Shown here: in pieces, positions 10,438-19,904 of the stretch
How the letters are laid out: every line of letters starts with the position of its first letter
Position numbering within the stretch: position 1 is the first letter of the stretch
Source of the DNA: Rhabdophis nuchalis
Lineage: Eukaryota > Chordata > Lepidosauria > Squamata > Natricidae
DNA: 64,000 nucleotides
Assembly (NCBI GenBank): GCA_039707465.1
Contig: CM077643.1
Coordinates: 42,310,105 to 42,374,104, forward strand
Reading direction: 5' to 3'
The notes under the pieces: generated by a model
Databases searched by the model: none
What the model was told of the DNA's origin: nothing
Seen by the model: only the letters and a program-made list of their open reading frames with translations
Translations under genes and position numbers: made by a program

Positions 10438-11082
10438 CTATACCATTTCAGACAAATAGCTATCCAACATCTTCTTGAAGACTTGCAGTGTTGGGGCATT
10501 CACAACTTCTGGAGACAAGCTGTTCCACTGAATAATTGTTCTAACTGTCAGGAAATTTCTCCTCAGTTCTAAGTTGCTTCTCTCCTTGATTAGTTTCCAC
10601 CCATGGCTTCTTGTTTTGCCCTCAGGTGCTTTGGAGATTAGTTTGACTCCCTCTTCTTTGTGGCAACTCCTGAGATATTGGAAGACTGCTACCATGTCTC
10701 CCCTAGTCCTTCTTTTCATTAAACTACACATACCCAGTTTCTGCAACCGTTCTTCATATGTTTTAGTCTCTAGTACCCTAATCATCTTTGTTGCTCTTCT
10801 CTGCACTCTTTCTAGAGTCTCCACATCTTTTCTACATCGTGGCGACCAAAACTGAATGCAGTATTCCAAGTGTGGCCTTACCAAAGCATTATAAAGTGGT
10901 ATTAACACTTCACGTGATCTTGATTCTATACCTCTGTTTATGCAGCTTAGAGCTGCATTGGCTTTTTTGGCAGCTGCTGCACACTGCTGGCTCATATTTA
11001 AATGGTTGTCCACTAGGACTCCAAGATCCATTTCAAAGTTACTGCTATTGAGCAAGGTACCACCTATACTGTACCTGTGCAT
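10438..11082 (-). CDS. CR1 ORF2 C-terminal domain, intact to the stop
   Basis: A 214-codon frame holding the end of CR1 ORF2p, downstream of the reverse transcriptase catalytic core, which is missing. Visible blocks: 'YSIGGTLLNSSN', 'LGVLVDNHLNMSQQC' (about 20-32), '[17 protein letters not shown]' (64-80), 'RRATKMIRVLETKTYEERL' (95-113), 'KEEGVKLISKAPEGK' (142-156), 'LTVRTIIQWNSLSPEV' (178-193) and the terminus 'LDSYLSEMV'. The region is conserved among CR1 elements and probably contacts template RNA (family inference). The first Met is simply internal to the original frame, so this is a fragment rather than a gene start. It is the best preserved CR1 3' coding region in the window and supports a fairly recent insertion. 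Confidence 0.85.
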   Translation of the reverse strand: MHRYSIGGTLLNSSNFEMDLGVLVDNHLNMSQQCAAAAKKANAALSCINRGIESRSREVLIPLYNALVRPHLEYCIQFWSPRCRKDVETLERVQRRATKMIRVLETKTYEERLQKLGMCSLMKRRTRGDMVAVFQYLRSCHKEEGVKLISKAPEGKTRSHGWKLIKERSNLELRRNFLTVRTIIQWNSLSPEVVNAPTLQVFKKMLDSYLSEMV

Positions 11083-11088
11083 TTCGTT

Positions 11089-11160
11089 TTTGTTGCCCTG
11101 GGTCCTTCGTGGAGAAGGGCGGGATATAAATGTGATTAAAAATAAAAATAAAAAATAAAT
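11089..11160 (+). mobile_element. Tiny L2 3' end inserted in CR1
   Basis: The L2 3' box 'gccctgggtccttcgtggag' and 'gcgggatataaat' end in A-rich (AAAAATAA)n sequence. The same box ends the L2 at 38.1 kb. Insertion splits the CR1, which resumes with 'aatgtagaacctta'. Confidence 0.8.
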
Positions 11161-11366
11161 AAATGTAGAACCTTACTCTTTTCACTATTGAATTTCATTT
11201 TATTACATAGTGCCCAATGTTCAACCAGAAGCAGGAGAGACCAAAGGTTGGATAGTCCTGTATAAGGCCATATTCCTGAGGATTCCATGGATTCTCTCCT
11301 TCTTCTCTCAGCCCCCCCTCTCTTTATCAGGAATATTATCTGTGTTCTGAATGGAAATTCTCAGTA

Positions 11367-11591
11367 CAGTAATCCCTCGGTTTTCGCGGGTAATTGGGAC
11401 CGGGCCCGTCTGCGGAAACCGGATTTCCGCGAAATAGGATTCGCTAGGAAACTTGAATTGGTGGACATGTTTAAAGCAACCACTAGGTGGCGCTTGCCTC
11501 CTACCAATGCAATTTTTTTTTTGTATTTTTTACAAATCCGCGAAGGACTGAAGCCGCAAATAACGAGGGCGCGAAAAACGAGGGATCACTG
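11367..11591. mobile_element. Tigger/mariner-type MITE (225 bp)
   Basis: Ends CAGTAATCCCTCG and CGAGGGATCACTG with a TA duplication (11365-11366 and 11592-11593) identify a Tc1/mariner superfamily element of Tigger style. The short GC-rich interior is non-coding. Confidence 0.85.
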
Positions 11592-11606
11592 TATGTCTGT
11601 ATAAAT

Positions 11607-11657
11607 GTAACATCTGTCTGTCTGTCTGCCTATCTGTATCTCTCTCTCTCTCCATTC

Positions 11658-11725
<68 letters not shown>

Positions 11726-11770
11726 CCTACCTACCTACCTACCTACCTACCTATCTATCTATCTATCTAA
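11607..11770. repeat. (CTAT)n/(CTAC)n microsatellite (GATA on the minus strand)
   Basis: TCTG and TC units lead into about 16 perfect ATCT units, six ACCT units, then more ATCT. The minus strand is GATA, the unit enriched in snake Bkm satellite. Confidence 0.95.
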
Positions 11771-13232
11771 ATTTGGTATGATCTCATCCATTTCCCTCTA
11801 TCCCTTCAAATGATGTCTAAAATAGGGTCCTAGATGCCTTTGTCCACAGTCGCTAGGAATGGAAACAGCATAGGCACAAATGAGTATGAATTTGCATCCA
11901 CTATGCAAATGAAACTTATGACAGCAAAACTAAATCAATATTAAAAGCATTGCCATTAGTGCCCATCAATTACTGAACGTAACAACGATCAGTTTGTTAT
12001 TTGCTATTCATTCTCTTCATGGCTTCCATGACTTTGTATCTGTTGCTGCTGTTGCTTATATTTGGGGGAAATCATTCTTTCTGTTAAAATAAATTTGTAT
12101 AGCATATTACATTTTGACAGCAGCACCATGCTTCAGTGCAAACATGTATGGAGTGCCTTCCTCAAGTGAGAACAAAACAAGTTTACAAGAATTCTAATTT
12201 TGTTAATCAGCGTTGATTTTTTATAGGAAAACCTGAATGAAATTTGATTTGGTATGTTACATATGTGTACACTTGAGAGCAGGCAACAGAATCTCATTTT
12301 TAATGTGTGCCAGAGTGCCCACAAGAAAAAAGCCATGACAATAAAGGTTATCTTATCTTATTAAAATAACCAAGAAAGCTATTGTAGGTAGAAAGCTGAA
12401 TGAGTTTGTGGTTTTCAAATATCTGAAGGAATCTGCTGGTATCTTTTCCAAATGATATGAAAGAGAATGTGTTTTATTCCAAACAAGAAGTTTATTTTAA
12501 ATGCAAAACCAAAACTAAGGATAGGTCATACCACTGTAAAAGATGTAATAATGAATAATTTCCCATCACACAGGATTACATCCCTGCCAATCTCTCTGTC
12601 CAAACTGATTTAAAAAAATCAAAACAGATTCTTCTAACAAACAATAAAAAATGGAAGACAGTTTTTTATAATTTCATTGTAACTTCATTCACTAGAATAT
12701 ATCTGAGTTCTTCATAGGCTACAATCTAAGAAAACATACATGTGACCCGGATGAAGCCCAGTGGCTTACTTGGAACCACTAACAGTGCCCAGAAAAGTGA
12801 TACACTAAAAAGATCTGGTAAGAAACATCTCAATGGCTAGAATTGTTAACGAAGTTCAAAATCATTCATTTATCAATGATTCCGGTTGGTTGCAATGAGC
12901 CCAGACAGTCATTTTGTGAAAACAGAAGTCTCCAAACTAGCCATTTTAGGTAAAAGTGGCTTATATCTGTTGTTTTTAGAATTAGTTTCAGTGGTCATAG
13001 AAAACAGTTCTTAAACAGCTTCCCTTTATACATCTAACATTGCTCTCCTTTTTGTCCTTTAATGTAGACTGAACAACCTAAGTTCCTTTAGCCATGTTCA
13101 TAGGATGTTTCCTTAAATCCAGCATATTTGTTGATTTTGTTTTTTCTTCTCTATAACTAGTCAGGATTCTTCAGGAAATATGACCCACAGAATCATACAT
13201 AGTGTAGACTCTCCATTGTGAAGTAAAATTGC
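11771..13232. other. Nothing firmly recognised
   Basis: AT-rich. 12305-12360 ends in 'tgacaataaaggttatctta', which resembles a LINE 3' tail, but I cannot name it. No gene seen. Confidence 0.35.
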
Positions 13233-13237
13233 ATTAG

Positions 13238-13540
13238 TGTTAGATTAGACAAAGGAGTCCGACTCAGGCATGGTCAATCAACAGGAACGTTTATTCAGCA
13301 ACTATTTACAATACTCAAGAATCACTACTGGCAAAGCTTCCCTGTCTGACAGCCCTTTATATAGGCTTTCAGACAGGAACCCTTGCAGCAAGCTAGCTGC
13401 AACATTGTATCTATTTTCTAGACAGTCTCCTGCCAGCTGCGTCTTAGCCAATCAGACGCGGCTGCCGGCTCCGTTCCGGAATGTGGTGATTCAGAGTTCA
13501 CCAGACTTGCTGGCACTGTCGTAGACCTGAGGACTTAACA
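13238..13540 (-). repeat. Gypsy 3' LTR
   Basis: 303 bp, TG...CA. On the minus strand a TATA box (TATATAAA, 13355-13364) is embedded in an imperfect inverted repeat (CTGTCTGA ... TCAGACAG). AATAAA lies at 13290-13295 and the CCAAT-like 'tgattggctaagacg' lies upstream. Confidence 0.95.
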
Positions 13541-16500
13541 CTCCTTCCCCCAAGATCAGTGCGCATGTGTCCAGTCTTTCTGTCCATCAACGTGTAGGCG
13601 CATGCGTACTCCTCCAAGTAGGTGGGGCAGTGTCGGGCCCGCCCCGAACACCTCAGTTGCTGCGGAGAGCTCGGCGCGGTAAGTAATTCCTGGGGAAGCT
13701 CCTCGCCTTGGGGAGTGGAGGCCCCACTCACGTCACCGCGGCCTGCCCCCGGAGGTGGAATCAGCATCGCGGGAACCGGCAATAATGGTAAGTCCATGCG
13801 AGGGGGCGTGGCGGCCGGGCTGGAGGTTGTCGAAGGTTGCCGGCTGGCAGCTGGTTGGTAGGGTGGGACTCCTAGCGGCAAGGCCCACAATTCCGTGTCG
13901 GCTTGAGTGGAGTAGTCCGGAGGGGGTCTGCAGAGTGTGTCCGATGACGAGAGGCCGGAACTGGCAAAAGTCTCCGGAGTTACCTTCTGCGGCTCGGCTT
14001 GAACAGGGAACAGTGGCCCAAAAGGGGCCAACGGGCAGGAACGGCCAGGTGTGGTGAAGGCCGTCTCGGGCAGGCGGCGCCTTAGTTGATCCAGGTGGCG
14101 CCGCCACTCAGATCCATCGCGTAGGCCGACCCTGTAAGAGCAGGGGCCGGTTAAGTCCAAGACGGTTGCGGCAACCCATCGCGGCTCCCCTGAGAAGTTT
14201 CTTGCCCAGACTAGGTCCCCAACTTGAAATAGGCGAGGGGAGGGAACCTGCAGGTTGCTCCTCCGCACCCCGTCGTAATCGGGGTGCAGTCTGTCCAGGG
14301 TGGTCCGCAAGCGTCGGCCCATCAAGAGCTCCGCGGGGCTTTTCCCTGTGGCCGGGCAAGGTGTGACATGCTGTCCCAAGAGGTATGCAGCCACCCTTGC
14401 CTGCCAGTCCCCTTTATCCAAACGGGCCAAGGCTTCCTTGGCCAAGCGGACTGCTCGTTCCGCGCATCCATTAGACGCCAGGTGATAAGGGGCAACCGGC
14501 GCGTGGCGGATCCCTTGAGTGGCCAGAAAGTCCAAGAAGGTGGAGGACTGAAATTGGGGTCTGTTGTCAGACACAATGACATCCGGCAACCCGTGGGTGG
14601 CGAACAGGTGGCGCAACTCGCGCACGGTGCTCTCCGCTGTGGTGTAGGCCATGACAATCACCTCCACCCAGCGGGAGAACGCATCCACCACCACAAGGAA
14701 ATTCTGGCCATGGAAGGGACCCGCGAAATCCAAGTGGAGCCTGGACCACGGGCTCCTGGGAAGGTCCCACTCCCTCGGCGGGGAGACCGGCGGGGCCGGC
14801 CGGGATGATTGGCAGGTGGAGCAGGCTAAAGCCTTCATACGGACTATGCCTGGGTGATTGGCATGGAGCGACTGAAGAACCATGTGTCTGAGAGGGGAAG
14901 GGATGATGACCCGATCTCCCCAACACAAGCACCCGCAATGGAGCGAGAGCTCCAGCTGGCATGACTTGTATGGCCGAAGGTCTTCGGCCACGCTGCCCGA
15001 AGGCCACCCCCTCAGCACCCAACGGCAGACCTGGGCGAGGACGGGGTCTGCGCGGGTGTGAGCGGTGACGGCGGAAGAGGACAAGGGCAAGTCCAACTCC
15101 GCGACAGTCAGAACGGAGAGGGCCGGCACAGGGGCCGGATCCGGCCCCGGGAGAGGGCAGCGGCTTAGGGCATCAGCATGCCCTATCTGCTTGCCAGGAC
15201 GGTATAGCAGCGTATAGTCATACGCTGCCAGGAATTCCGTCCAACGGGTCATCCTGTGCGACAGGATGGGGGGGGTCGGACGGTCACCGGCCAACAGCCC
15301 AAGGAGCGGCTTGTGGTCCGTGATGACAGAAAAGGTCCGCCCATAAAGGTAGTTGTGGAACTTCTTAATCCTGGACACTACAGCCAAAGCCTCCTTGTCG
15401 ATTTGGCTGTAGTTTCTCTCCGTTTGAGACATTGTCCGGGAGTAAACAGCAATGGGGGCTTCCGAGCCGTCTGGAAAGACGTGGCTCAGGACAGCCCCCA
15501 GGCCAAAAGGGGAGGCATCGCATGCAAGCGTCAGAGGAAGCCTGTCATGGTACTGGACTAGTACCGCGTCTGACGTGAGCATGGCTTTGACAGCCGCGAA
15601 CGCATGCGCTTCGCGGTTGCCCCAGTGCCAGGCCTCGGATCGGTCGAGCAACCGATGCAGCGGCTCGGCTAGTGATGCCTTGTGGGGAATAAATGGCACG
15701 TAAAAATTCAAAAGGCCGAGGAATGCCTGCAACTCCGTTTTGGAGGCAGGAGTGGGGACCTTTTGGATGGCCTCGACCTTGGAGGGGGTGGGGTGAATTC
15801 CTTGGGCATCAATCATGAAGCCCAGGAATTCCACCCTCGGCACAGCAAATGTACATTTGCTGCGCTTCAATTTTAAACCCGCGCCCCTGAAAACTCTGAG
15901 GACCTTCCGCAATGTCTTGGCGAGCTCTGATATGCTGGCAGCAGCAATCAGGACATCGTCAAAGTACGGTACAACGCCAGGGAGTCCATGGAGCAGTCGC
16001 TCCATGAGGCTCTGGAAGATCCCCGGGGCCACGGACATGCCGAATTGGAGGCGGCGACAGCAAAAAGCCCCTTGGTGGGTGACGATGGTCTGCGCCTCCG
16101 CAGACTCGTCATCCACCGGGAGCTGTTGGTAGGCCTGTGCCATATCCAGTTTCGCGAATACTCGACCCCGCCCCAGAGAGTGGAGCAGGTCCTGTACTAC
16201 CGGAACCGGGTATGGGTTCGCCTGAAGCCCGAGGTTGATCGTCAACTTATAGTCGGCGCAGATCCTCACGGACCCGTCGGGCTTAATGGGGACCACAATT
16301 GGGGTCTCCCATTTCGCCTGATCGATGGGTTCGAGCACGCCCTGCGCCACTAATCGATCTAATTCCGCTTCAACCTTGGGCTTCAGTGCGAACAGCAGCC
16401 TGCGGGCCTTCAAGCGGACAGGAGCAGCCTGGGGATCCAGGTTTAGGGAAACGGGAGTTCCCTTGTACGTTCCTAGGCTGCCATCAAAGACGTCGCTGAA

Positions 16501-17286
16501 CTCTTTGATCACTACGTCTACCGGAGAACTGGCTGGCACGCTGTGTACTCCTTGGACTGACAGTCCCAAGGCTGGAAACCAGTCCAATCCGATCAAGGCA
16601 GCTAGGGAATTGGCCACTACTAGGACGGGAAGGGTCCCATGGAAAGAGCCGTAGTGTACCTTCACGCTATGCAGTCTTAGGATGGGAATTGGCGAACCCT
16701 GATAGTCTTTTAGGATCGTCGCCGCAGGGCCGAGGTCTCGTTTCCGGAGATGGGGGCACAATTTAGTTAATTGTGCCCAGGAAATGAGGGATCTAGAGGA
16801 CCCGGAGTCTATTTCCATCTTGACTCCCACCCCCTCTAAACAAACCACTGTGGACAGTCTCATACTCTCTGCCTGGTCGAAGTTCAGAGCTGGGGGCATC
16901 TCCGACAGCGCGAAGCAGTCAGTCGGCTGTGGCTGGCGGCGTCTCGATCGTTTCTGAGCCGCTTGTTGTCCTGGTGGAGCGGCTCTGGAGGCAGCTGCTG
17001 GAGTAGTCGTTGGTGCGGCAGCACGGCACACGGCTGCCAGGTGTCCTTTCCTGCCGCATCTGTGGCACACCGATGCCTTGAAGGGGCAGTCGGGTCTTTG
17101 GTGGGCACCTCCGCAACCTAGGCAGCTCCTGGGGTTTTGCTGAGGTGTGAATGCGCGATTAGGCAAGTGCCCGGTCACCCTCATGCAGTCCCCTTGGTCT
17201 TCATCCTCTATCTCGTCTAGTGGCGCTATCTCGTCCACTAGACATGCTCGCGGAGTGGGGAAAAGAGGAGTGCGAGCGCAGCCCAT
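13498..17286 (-). CDS. pol: Gypsy Pol region (nucleocapsid, protease, RT, RNase H, integrase)
   Basis: 1,262 codons in the same frame as Gag. Visible in order: two zinc knuckles (C55-C58-H62-C67 and C74-C77-H82-C87); aspartic protease with DSG at 160-162; reverse transcriptase with 'LDMAQAYQQLPV' (about 380-391) and catalytic YFDD (441-444); RNase H with 'ACDAS' (588-592), 'KEALAV' and 'TDHKPL'; integrase with the DDE residues near D853 ('HLDFAG'), D907 and E943 ('CAERAV'). Integrase is defective in two ways: the HHCC domain passes straight from 'HPGIVRMKAL' to 'CSTCQSS', missing roughly 20 residues, and the usual SDNG reads SDNR. The frame runs about 40 bases into the 3' LTR. The Met at 17286 follows the TGA and is probably not the natural start. 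It copies the element's RNA and inserts the DNA. Activity would need integrase supplied in trans. Confidence 0.93.
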   Translation of the reverse strand: MGCARTPLFPTPRACLVDEIAPLDEIEDEDQGDCMRVTGHLPNRAFTPQQNPRSCLGCGGAHQRPDCPFKASVCHRCGRKGHLAAVCRAAAPTTTPAAASRAAPPGQQAAQKRSRRRQPQPTDCFALSEMPPALNFDQAESMRLSTVVCLEGVGVKMEIDSGSSRSLISWAQLTKLCPHLRKRDLGPAATILKDYQGSPIPILRLHSVKVHYGSFHGTLPVLVVANSLAALIGLDWFPALGLSVQGVHSVPASSPVDVVIKEFSDVFDGSLGTYKGTPVSLNLDPQAAPVRLKARRLLFALKPKVEAELDRLVAQGVLEPIDQAKWETPIVVPIKPDGSVRICADYKLTINLGLQANPYPVPVVQDLLHSLGRGRVFAKLDMAQAYQQLPVDDESAEAQTIVTHQGAFCCRRLQFGMSVAPGIFQSLMERLLHGLPGVVPYFDDVLIAAASISELAKTLRKVLRVFRGAGLKLKRSKCTFAVPRVEFLGFMIDAQGIHPTPSKVEAIQKVPTPASKTELQAFLGLLNFYVPFIPHKASLAEPLHRLLDRSEAWHWGNREAHAFAAVKAMLTSDAVLVQYHDRLPLTLACDASPFGLGAVLSHVFPDGSEAPIAVYSRTMSQTERNYSQIDKEALAVVSRIKKFHNYLYGRTFSVITDHKPLLGLLAGDRPTPPILSHRMTRWTEFLAAYDYTLLYRPGKQIGHADALSRCPLPGPDPAPVPALSVLTVAELDLPLSSSAVTAHTRADPVLAQVCRWVLRGWPSGSVAEDLRPYKSCQLELSLHCGCLCWGDRVIIPSPLRHMVLQSLHANHPGIVRMKALACSTCQSSRPAPPVSPPREWDLPRSPWSRLHLDFAGPFHGQNFLVVVDAFSRWVEVIVMAYTTAESTVRELRHLFATHGLPDVIVSDNRPQFQSSTFLDFLATQGIRHAPVAPYHLASNGCAERAVRLAKEALARLDKGDWQARVAAYLLGQHVTPCPATGKSPAELLMGRRLRTTLDRLHPDYDGVRRSNLQVPSPRLFQVGDLVWARNFSGEPRWVAATVLDLTGPCSYRVGLRDGSEWRRHLDQLRRRLPETAFTTPGRSCPLAPFGPLFPVQAEPQKVTPETFASSGLSSSDTLCRPPPDYSTQADTELWALPLGVPPYQPAASRQPSTTSSPAATPPRMDLPLLPVPAMLIPPPGAGRGDVSGASTPQGEELPQELLTAPSSPQQLRCSGRARHCPTYLEEYACAYTLMDRKTGHMRTDLGGRSVKSSGLRQCQQVW
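13541..13553 (-). other. Gypsy polypurine tract
   Basis: On the minus strand TTGGGGGAAGGAG directly precedes the 3' LTR. This is the expected site of plus-strand DNA priming. Confidence 0.8.
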
Positions 17287-17304
17287 GTCAGACGTGGAAA
17301 TCTC

Positions 17305-17811
17305 TCACAATTCCGCCGCGCGGGCTTCTTCCACCGCTTGCTCGAGAGTCAGGACAGTTTTAGAGAGCAAGCGGCGCTTTAGGCGGATGTCTTTGACGCC
17401 GCACACGAACTGCTCCAGTAAGGATTCCTCCAGGAAGCCTGCGGGGAACTCGCAAGGAATTGCGGTGGCTCTCAGTTTCTGGAGGAACTCAGCTACAGAT
17501 TGCTGCGGTTGTTGCACACATTGCCTGAATGCGTAGCGATGTGCTATGCGAGATGGCACAGGCGCGTAGTGTGCTCTCAGGCAGCCCAGGAGATCGTCCC
17601 ACGGCACTTCGTGTACCGCTGTGGGGGCTGCTATGGTTCGAGCGGTGGCGAATAATTCTGGACCGCCACACTGGAGGAAGAGGCTCAGCTTCCTTGCTGG
17701 TGCGAGTTCGCCGTAATCACTTGCGATCATGAAACACTCGAAGCGTGCTAAGAAGGAAGCCCATTGCTCCTTCATCGGATCGAATGGCGCGAACGGTGGC
17801 ATTGTCGCCAT
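17305..17811 (-). pseudogene. gag: Gypsy Gag (capsid part), ended by an in-frame TGA
   Basis: The frame is open from at least 17880, but the first ATG is at 17811, giving about 168 residues ('MPPFAPFDPMKEQW' near the start). The sequence looks like a Ty3/gypsy capsid: helical, with 'FLARFECFMIASDY', 'YAFRQCVQQPQQSVAEFLQK' and a C-terminal segment ending 'AEEARAAEL'. The TGA at 17305-17307 separates it from the zinc knuckles in the same frame. Either this is a mutated codon (CGA to TGA by CpG decay is the simplest idea) or, less likely, a readthrough site. Gag would form the particle in the cytoplasm. Confidence 0.8.
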
Positions 17812-17885
17812 GGTGCGGCTGTGGTGGGCGCTCTGCACTTGTATAGTCGAAGCTTCGTTCCCCGTTGTGCCTAATGACAAGGCCT

Positions 17886-17905
17886 GAATCCCATCCTCGT
17901 CGCCA
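17886..17905 (-). promoter_or_regulatory. Gypsy primer binding site, tRNA-Ser type
   Basis: On the minus strand, one base after the 5' LTR, TGGCGACGAGGATGGGATTC is complementary to the 3' end of vertebrate tRNA-Ser(GCT) including CCA, as I recall that tRNA. The tRNA would prime minus-strand DNA synthesis. Confidence 0.8.
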
Positions 17906-17906
17906 G

Positions 17907-18209
17907 TGTTAGATTAGACAAAGGAGTCCAACTCAGGCATGGTCAATCAACAGGAACGTTTATTCAGCAACTATTTACAATACTCAAGAATCACTACTGG
18001 CAAAGTTTCCCTGTCTGACAGCCCTTTATATAGGCTTTCAGACAGGAACCCTTGCAGCAAGCTAGCTGTAACATTGTATCTATTTTCTAGACAGTCTCCT
18101 GCCAGTTGCGTCTTAGCCAATCAAACGCGGCTACCGGCTCCGTTCCGGAATGTGGTGATTCAGAGTTCACCAGACTTGCTGGCACTGTCGTAGACCTGAG
18201 GACTTAACA
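17907..18209 (-). repeat. Gypsy 5' LTR
   Basis: 303 bp, identical in length to the 3' LTR. It differs at six sites, all transitions, and in all six this LTR has A/T where the other has G/C. It carries the promoter (TATA) and R region for the element. Confidence 0.95.
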
Positions 18210-18236
18210 ATTAGTATTATCTAAACTTGCATTAGT

Positions 18237-18614
18237 ATCTATTACCTTCATTAGGGATGTGGTGGTTCAGTGGGCAAGACACTGAGCTTGTCAATCAGAA
18301 AGGTCGGCATTTCAGTGGTTCGAATCTGTAGTGCCACATAATAGAGTGAGCTCCCATTACTTGTCCCAGCTTAGCAGTTTGAAAGCACGTAAAAAATGCA
18401 AGTAGAAAAATAGGAATCATCTTTGGTGGGAAAGTAACAGTGTTCCATGTGCCTTCGGCATTTAGTCATGTCGGCCACATGACCACAGAGATGTCTTTGG
18501 ACAGCGCTGGCTCTTTGGTTTTGAAATGGAGATGAGCACCACACCCTAGAGTCAGGAACGACTAGCACACATGTGCGAGGGGAACCTTTACCTTTACCTT
18601 TACTATTACCTTTT
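18237..18614 (+). mobile_element. Sauria-type (BovB-tailed) SINE, full length
   Basis: The tRNA-like head starts near 18254 ('gggatgtggtggttcagtgg') with a B-box-like 'ggttcgaatct'. The body has 'caagtagaaaaatagg' and 'tggtgggaa'; the tail 'cgactagcacacatgtgcga' ends in ACCTTT repeats. CTATTACCTT occurs at 18239-18248 and 18603-18612, a 10-bp target duplication. It was mobilised by BovB-type LINE machinery (family knowledge). Confidence 0.9.
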
Positions 18615-18738
18615 GGCATAAATGTATTTCACTTGTCAGAAGTACTAGTGCTATTATTTTTGCATTACAAAACTCAATGGCAGCAAAGAAGGTTTGTGTT
18701 GCCTCACACATCTATGCCTGATCCGTCATAGGCTGTGT

Positions 18739-18973
18739 AGCAATAGCAATAGCATTTAGACTTATATACAGCTTTGAAGTACTTTTACAGCCCTCTCTAA
18801 GCCATTTACAGAGTCAGCCTGTTGCCCCCAAAAATCTGGGTCCTTATTTTACCGACCTTGGAAGGTTGAAAGGCTGAGTAAACCTTGAGCCTGGTGAGAT
18901 CTGATCTGCCAAATTGCAGGTAGCCAGCAGTCAGCAGAAGTAGCCTGCAGTACTGCACTCTAACCACTGCACT
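18739..18973 (-). mobile_element. L2/MIR-tailed tRNA SINE
   Basis: Minus-strand copy running from 'gctattgctat' tail (left) through 'gactctgtaaa' and 'ggtaaaataaggaccca' to the head 'gtgcagtggttagagtgcag'. Nearly full length. Confidence 0.85.
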
Positions 18974-18975
18974 CT

Positions 18976-19900
18976 GTGTAGAGTTTCAAATAGATCTGGA
19001 AAGGTGATGTAATCTTACTATATAGTGCATTTCCACATTCTCACAATTTCCAATCCCCAATCTTAGAAGTGCTTTAAAGTTAAGTCCCTAATCATCTCTC
19101 TTCTGCTGATTTGGAAGATGGAGTACTGTCTACCACAGCAGAATGGATTGGGGAAAGGAGCAAGAAAGCAGTTCCCATCAATGGAAGAAAAGACTAGTTG
19201 CAAACACTTGGCAATTAAGTGCTTCAAAAATATTAAATTATTTTAGTTTGTGTTAATTGTTATTCTTGTTTTTAAAACTTTCAGTATGATCATGTTAAAA
19301 AAACGTTTTGGATTGCCACCCAAAATCCCGAGTCTTGCTTGGAATTGATTGGAGTTGAAACCCAAAATAATTTCATAAGAATCTGGTTGCTTTCCCTTCC
19401 CAATATTTTATGCTTATTGCTCGATGTGACAACTATTCCACAGTGTTCAGGAGAATGCAAATATGAAAGGATAATCATGTTTTGATTCTGATATTAGTTT
19501 GGGAAGTGCAAAGCAGGTAGATCTGCATTATGATGTGAAACTTATGTACCTCATTTCTTTCCCCAAATGCTTTCCAATAACTATGGAAGTCAATCTCTAG
19601 TGTTATTACAGTTCTCATATATGACAGACAAGTACATTTCCCTAGTTACCTACAGTAGAATCTTGTACAGCTTCAGAAAGAGAGGGATTTCAATTTCAAA
19701 ATATTCATAGACACAAAACCCCCCACACAATTTAACCCATGAAAGAACAAAGTCGTTTGCTTCTGTACAAGTAATTCTTCTGAAGTTTAAAATCCATGGA
19801 AATAGAAGTGATATCTTAGGATCAGATTATGCAGAGGACAGTAAGACATTGGTTCTAATGAGAACCATTGGAAAGAACCTACATGGCAACAGTTGCAAGG
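18976..19900. other. Nothing recognised
   Basis: About 900 bases with no identifiable element or coding potential. Confidence 0.35.
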
Positions 19901-19904
19901 ATAG

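Larger units (their letters stand above)
10311..11240 (-). mobile_element. CR1 LINE 3' portion with (AATAC)-type tail
   Basis: Minus-strand copy with its 3' end on the left: a pentanucleotide run at 10313-10376, the 3' box 'ggaagggaccttggaggtca', the ORF2 C-terminus, then 5'-ward sequence to about 11240 interrupted by a 70-bp L2 tail at 11089-11160. 5'-truncated. Confidence 0.9.
13238..18209 (-). mobile_element. Nearly complete Ty3/gypsy LTR retrotransposon
   Basis: A 4,972-bp element with two 303-bp LTRs in direct orientation, flanked by ATTAG at 13233-13237 and 18210-18214. On the minus strand the order is 5' LTR, primer site, Gag, nucleocapsid, protease, reverse transcriptase, RNase H, integrase, polypurine tract, 3' LTR, the Ty3/gypsy (Metaviridae) order. 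The LTRs differ at six of 303 positions, so insertion is fairly recent. No envelope gene or chromodomain was recognised. Gag-Pol is one frame broken by a TGA at 17305-17307. Integrase has lost most of its zinc-binding region. GC content is far above the flanks. Confidence 0.95.

Noticed and set aside
11487..11813. Leu/Ser/Tyr-rich frame
   Set aside because: Mostly translation of the (ATCT)n microsatellite.
13622..13861. Extra gene between Pol and the 3' LTR, such as env
   Set aside because: Plus-strand frames here are antisense to the end of Pol; no signal peptide or membrane segment was seen on the element strand.
14567..15022. Various long frames opposite or beside Gag-Pol
   Set aside because: Shadows of the GC-rich gypsy pol gene in other frames; none has recognisable domains.
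18254..18330. Possible tRNA gene (A- and B-box-like sequence)
   Set aside because: It is the tRNA-derived head of a Sauria-type SINE, followed by the SINE body and tail.
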